NCBI RefSeq assembly: GCF_937888285.1
Contig: NZ_CALART010000109.1
Coordinates: forward strand, 1 to 64,000
DNA: 64,000 nt
Direction: 5' to 3'
Source of the DNA: an uncultured Aquimonas sp.
GTDB lineage: Bacteria > Pseudomonadota > Gammaproteobacteria > Xanthomonadales > Xanthomonadaceae
Part shown: in pieces, positions 61,198-64,000 of the stretch
Layout: the number at the start of each line of letters is the position of its first letter
How positions within the stretch are numbered: the stretch's first letter is position 1
Program-made: the position numbers and the translations under genes
The notes under the pieces: model-generated
Databases searched by the model: none
Told to the model about the DNA's origin: nothing
Seen by the model: the letters and a program-made list of their open reading frames with translations, nothing else

Positions 61198-61701
61198 TTA
61201 CCCCGGGGTCGGAATTGCGAGGATTCCGCGCAGGGCAACCGCCACGGTCTGCCGTCGGATGGCTTCACGGTCGCCCTCGAAGTGGTGCAGTTCTGCGCGC
61301 GGATACCCACCGCGGCGTTTCCAGGCCAGCCACACCGTGCCAACCGGCTTGTCCTCGGTGCCGCCGCTGGGTCCCGCGATGCCAGTGACCGCCACCGACA
61401 CCGTGGCCCCGGCGTGGGTCAAGGCACCCGAAACCATTTCCAGCACGGTTTCGCGGCTGACCGCGCCGTGCTCCAGCAGGGTATCCGGGCGCACCCCGAG
61501 CAGACCCTGCTTGGCCTCGTAGCTGTAGGCGGCAATGCCGCACTCGAACCAGGCCGAGCAGCCCGGCACGTCCGTGATCATCTTGGCGATCCAGCCGCCG
61601 GTACAGCTCTCGGCGGTCACCAGGGACAGACGCTCGGCCTGCAGGCGCGCACCCACCTGCGTGGCGAGCTCAAGCAGTTCTGAGTCGGAGGGAGAGTGCA
61701 T
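61198..61701 (-). CDS. pncC: Nicotinamide-nucleotide amidohydrolase PncC (CinA C-terminal domain)
   Basis: 167 residues from the ATG at 61701 (MHSPSDSELLE); the frame opens at 61761. It deamidates NMN to NaMN in pyridine nucleotide recycling. Motifs: SLVTAESCTGGWIAKMITDV, YSYEAKQGLLGV, GAVSRETVLEM and VAVTGIAGPSGGTEDKPVGT. It is the stand-alone domain, without the N-terminal COG1058 part of full CinA. The location just before recA is common. Confidence 0.94.
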   Translation of the reverse strand: MHSPSDSELLELATQVGARLQAERLSLVTAESCTGGWIAKMITDVPGCSAWFECGIAAYSYEAKQGLLGVRPDTLLEHGAVSRETVLEMVSGALTHAGATVSVAVTGIAGPSGGTEDKPVGTVWLAWKRRGGYPRAELHHFEGDREAIRRQTVAVALRGILAIPTPG

Positions 61702-61771
61702 GGGCGGTGCCGCGGACAATCGAAGGCCGGCCAGCATGGCCAGCCCCTGCGCAACAGGCAAGTCGCTGCGC

Positions 61772-62506
61772 TCAGGCGACGGCGGCCTGCGCGAGTTGGG
61801 CGGCTGTTTCGGCCTTGAGCCCGGCTTCGCGCCGCTCCGAGTAGCGATCGACCAGCTGCTCCGCGTGCGGACGCAGCAGCACGGTGAAGCGCACCAGCTC
61901 TTCCATCACGTCGACGATGCGCTCGTAGTACGGCGAGGGTTTCATCCGGCCGTGCTCGTCGAACTCCTGCCAGGCCTTGGCCACGCTGGACTGGTTGGGG
62001 ATGGTGAACATGCGCATCCAGCGCCCTAGAAGACGCAGGGTGTTGACCGCGTTGAAGGACTGCGAACCGCCCGAGACCTGCATCACCGCCAGCGTGCGGC
62101 CCTGGGTGGGGCGCACCGCCCCCATCGACAGCGGCAGGTGGTCGATCTGATTCTTCATGACCGCGGTGATCGCTCCATGCCGCTCCGGGCTGCACCAGAC
62201 CTGGCCCTCGGACCACAGCGACAGCTCGCGCAACTCGCGCACCGCAGGGTGGTCATCGCCGCGGATCTGGTCCGGCATTGGCAGGGTGGAGGGGTCGAAG
62301 ATGCGCGCCTCGGCGCCGAAATGGCGCAGCAGGCGCGCGGCCTCCTCCACTGCCAGCCGCGAGAACGAGCGCTCGCGCAGGGAGCCGTACAAGAGCAGGA
62401 TCCGCGGCGGTGAAGCATCCCCCAGCCCTTCGGCCGGGCGTGCCTGTGCGTAGCGCTCATCCAGCGCGGGCAGGTGGTCAGGGTCGGGCAATTCACGCAG
62501 GGGCAT
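61772..62506 (-). CDS. arsH: NADPH-dependent FMN reductase ArsH
   Basis: 244 residues; ATG at 62506 with AGGA upstream. Flavodoxin-like fold: RILLLYGSLRERSFSRLAVE (FMN phosphate site), VWCSPERHGAITAVMKNQID, and QVSGGSQSFNAVNTLRLLGR, then a long C-terminal helix. ArsH oxidises trivalent organoarsenicals such as methylarsenite. It overlaps the arsR-type gene by 14 bases; no arsB, arsC or acr3 follows. Confidence 0.93.
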   Translation of the reverse strand: MPLRELPDPDHLPALDERYAQARPAEGLGDASPPRILLLYGSLRERSFSRLAVEEAARLLRHFGAEARIFDPSTLPMPDQIRGDDHPAVRELRELSLWSEGQVWCSPERHGAITAVMKNQIDHLPLSMGAVRPTQGRTLAVMQVSGGSQSFNAVNTLRLLGRWMRMFTIPNQSSVAKAWQEFDEHGRMKPSPYYERIVDVMEELVRFTVLLRPHAEQLVDRYSERREAGLKAETAAQLAQAAVA

Positions 62507-62876
62507 GCAGAGGTTCCTGGGTTCGCAGTGGTACGGCCAAGGTGGCCGTGGTCGGGGGGTTGGACCGTCGATCAAGATCGCAGCCGCGCTCGGCTTCGAT
62601 GCAGCACTCCGCGGCAATCGCCTCCAGCAGCTCGCCGAGCGCTCGCGGCTGGGCCCGGTAGCGCGGGCCATCCGGACTGGACACGCCGTCGATCAGACCT
62701 GCGCGCAGCAGCGCCTTCAGATGGAAAGACAGCGCGGTTCCGCCGATGCCGAACTCGGCCATGAGCCAAGACGCCGATACACCTTCGCTACCCCGACGCA
62801 ACAGGCGACGGAACAGCGCCAGACGCGTGGGCTGGGCGAGGGCTGCGAGGCGACGAAGCGCGAGGTCGGATTGCAT
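62493..62876 (-). CDS. arsR: ArsR-family transcriptional repressor
   Basis: 127 residues. Winged helix: ALAQPTRLALFRRLLRRG, SASWLMAEFGIGGTALSFHL (recognition helix) and LIDGVSSPDGPRYRAQP. The usual ELCVCD metal site is absent; instead a Cys pair and a third Cys lie after the domain (AAECCIEAERGCD), matching the C-terminal As(III)-binding cysteines seen in some ArsR proteins. The likely operator is the AT-rich sequence upstream of its start. Confidence 0.9.
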   Translation of the reverse strand: MQSDLALRRLAALAQPTRLALFRRLLRRGSEGVSASWLMAEFGIGGTALSFHLKALLRAGLIDGVSSPDGPRYRAQPRALGELLEAIAAECCIEAERGCDLDRRSNPPTTATLAVPLRTQEPLHAPA

Positions 62877-62912
62877 TATTTGATATTTCCCGAATTCTCG
62901 AATTGATGCAAG
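62877..62912 (-). promoter_or_regulatory. AT-rich promoter/operator of arsR-arsH
   Basis: A short AT-rich island in GC-rich surroundings, directly before the arsR ATG. It has an inverted repeat AATTC-TC-GAATT (62893-62904) and a -10-like TATCAA a few bases before the ATG, so the mRNA may be nearly leaderless; no ribosome site is visible. Confidence 0.45.
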
Positions 62913-62949
62913 GCCCGCGGCGTGCGTGGCTCCAAGTCACTGCGCGGCC

Positions 62950-62955
62950 TACAAT
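62950..62955 (+). promoter_or_regulatory. Possible -10 element of miaB
   Basis: TACAAT about 95 bases before the miaB ATG; no convincing -35 at the right spacing. Confidence 0.35.
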
Positions 62956-63048
62956 TGCCGGCTTCGCGCACGCCAACCTTGTCCCCGGCGCGCCCAACAC
63001 CGGCGCCGCGCACATGCGCGCATCGCCCCACTCGCAGGACCGACACCC

Positions 63049-64000
63049 ATGGCCGGCAAGCTCTTCGTCAAGACCCACGGCTGCCAGATGAACGAGTACG
63101 ACTCGGACAAGATGGCGGCCGTGCTGGCCGAATCGCACGGCCTCGAACTCACCGAGAACGAGGACGAGGCCGACGTCATCCTGGTCAACACCTGCTCGAT
63201 CCGCGAGAAGGCGCAGGAAAAGGTGTTCAGCCAGCTCGGCCGCTGGAAGCAGCTCAAGAAGAAGAACGACAAGGTCATCATCGGTGTCGGCGGCTGCGTC
63301 GCCAGCCAGGAGGGCGAAGCCATCCTGAAGCGCGCGCCCTACGTTGATCTGGTGTTCGGCCCGCAGACCCTGCACCGCCTGCCCGAGATGATCGAGGCCA
63401 AGCGCGAGTCCGGGCGTCCGCAGGTCGACATCAGCTTCCCGGAGATCGAGAAGTTCGACCGCCTGCCCGAGCCGCGCGCCGAAGGACCCACGGCCTTCGT
63501 CTCGATCATGGAAGGCTGCAGCAAGTACTGCACCTTCTGCGTGGTGCCCTACACCCGCGGGGAGGAAGTCAGCCGGCCCTTCGAGGACGTGCTGGTCGAG
63601 GTCGCCCAGCTGGCCGAGCAGGGTGTGAAGGAAGTGAACCTGCTGGGCCAGAACGTCAACGCCTACCGCGGCGCGCTGGACCGCAATGACGCTGACGCCG
63701 GCACCGCCGACCTCGCCGACCTGATCCGCGCGATCGCCGAGATCCCCGGTATCGGCCGCATCCGCTACACCACCTCGCACCCGGTCGAGTTCAGCAACAG
63801 TCTCATCGAAGCGCATCGCGACGTGCCGCAGCTGGCGTCCTTCGTGCACCTGCCGGTGCAAGCGGGCTCCGACCGCATCCTGGCGGCGATGAAGCGCGGC
63901 CACACCGCGCTGGAATACAAGGCCAAGATCCGCCGCCTGAAGGAAGCCAAGCCGGGCATCTCGATCAGCTCGGACTTCATCGTCGGCTTCCCAGGCGAAA
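63049..64000 (+). CDS. miaB: tRNA-2-methylthio-N6-isopentenyladenosine synthase MiaB, N-terminal part
   Basis: 317 codons to the window edge, open at the 3' end. Radical SAM methylthiotransferase modifying A37 of tRNAs. The UPF0004 domain has its three Fe-S cysteines in KTHGCQMNEYDSD, VNTCSIREKA and GVGGCVASQEG; the radical SAM cluster is GCSKYCTFCVVPYTRG. LLGQNVNAYRG and HLPVQAGSDRILAAMKRG are further hallmarks. Starts at MAGKLFVKTHG. The C-terminal TRAM domain lies beyond the window. Confidence 0.97.
   Translation, partial: MAGKLFVKTHGCQMNEYDSDKMAAVLAESHGLELTENEDEADVILVNTCSIREKAQEKVFSQLGRWKQLKKKNDKVIIGVGGCVASQEGEAILKRAPYVDLVFGPQTLHRLPEMIEAKRESGRPQVDISFPEIEKFDRLPEPRAEGPTAFVSIMEGCSKYCTFCVVPYTRGEEVSRPFEDVLVEVAQLAEQGVKEVNLLGQNVNAYRGALDRNDADAGTADLADLIRAIAEIPGIGRIRYTTSHPVEFSNSLIEAHRDVPQLASFVHLPVQAGSDRILAAMKRGHTALEYKAKIRRLKEAKPGISISSDFIVGFPGE

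Overview
This window is GC-rich chromosomal DNA from a gammaproteobacterium, most likely of the Xanthomonadales/Lysobacterales. That placement rests on the gene order pyrH-frr-uppS-cdsA-dxr-rseP-bamA-skp-lpxD-fabZ-lpxA-lpxB-rnhB with dnaE further on, the divergent pmbA/yjgA pair, the csrA-tRNA-Ser-tRNA-Arg block and the recA-recX pair. Both edges cut genes: the 3' part of an acyl-CoA carboxylase subunit on the left and the 5' part of miaB on the right. I see no prophage, insertion sequence or CRISPR array.

Layout. 1-2.6 kb: end of a leucine-degradation operon (liuD, a lipoprotein, HMG-CoA lyase). 2.6-6.8 kb: a signalling block with a small exported protein, a membrane Ser/Thr kinase with a TPR domain, a minimal histidine kinase and a NarL-type regulator. 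7-12.9 kb: a UPF0126 channel-like protein, tRNA-Arg, tRNA-Ser, csrA, a Nudix hydrolase, a DUF4870 protein, pmbA/yjgA and an RNA methyltransferase. 13-15.3 kb: htpG-hslR. 15.6-28.4 kb: the long envelope and isoprenoid operon. 28.5-36.1 kb: three GGDEF proteins and proBA, lying between rnhB and dnaE. 36.3-39.8 kb: dnaE, followed by a cluster of palindromic repeats.

40.3-50.9 kb: a membrane protein, an intracellular PHB depolymerase, a cobalamin-binding-like protein coupled to pdxH, a DsbD/ScsB-redoxin pair, a DUF2062 protein, tRNA-Ser(CGA), a PP2C phosphatase and an M24 peptidase. 51-59.4 kb is the most accessory-looking part: RNase T, a FadL-like porin and thiD, then a small exported protein coupled to a large zincin-like secreted protein, an NAD-type isocitrate dehydrogenase, and a second secreted protein sharing a module with the zincin. 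59.5-64 kb: recX, recA, pncC, arsH-arsR, miaB.

Most of the window is housekeeping. The parts most worth follow-up are the Ser/Thr kinase-two-component cluster, the proBA-GGDEF-GGDEF operon, the dispersed GGTGGGCC palindromes (one supplies a stop codon) and the secreted zincin group. All start choices, promoters and terminators were read by eye; no database search was run.
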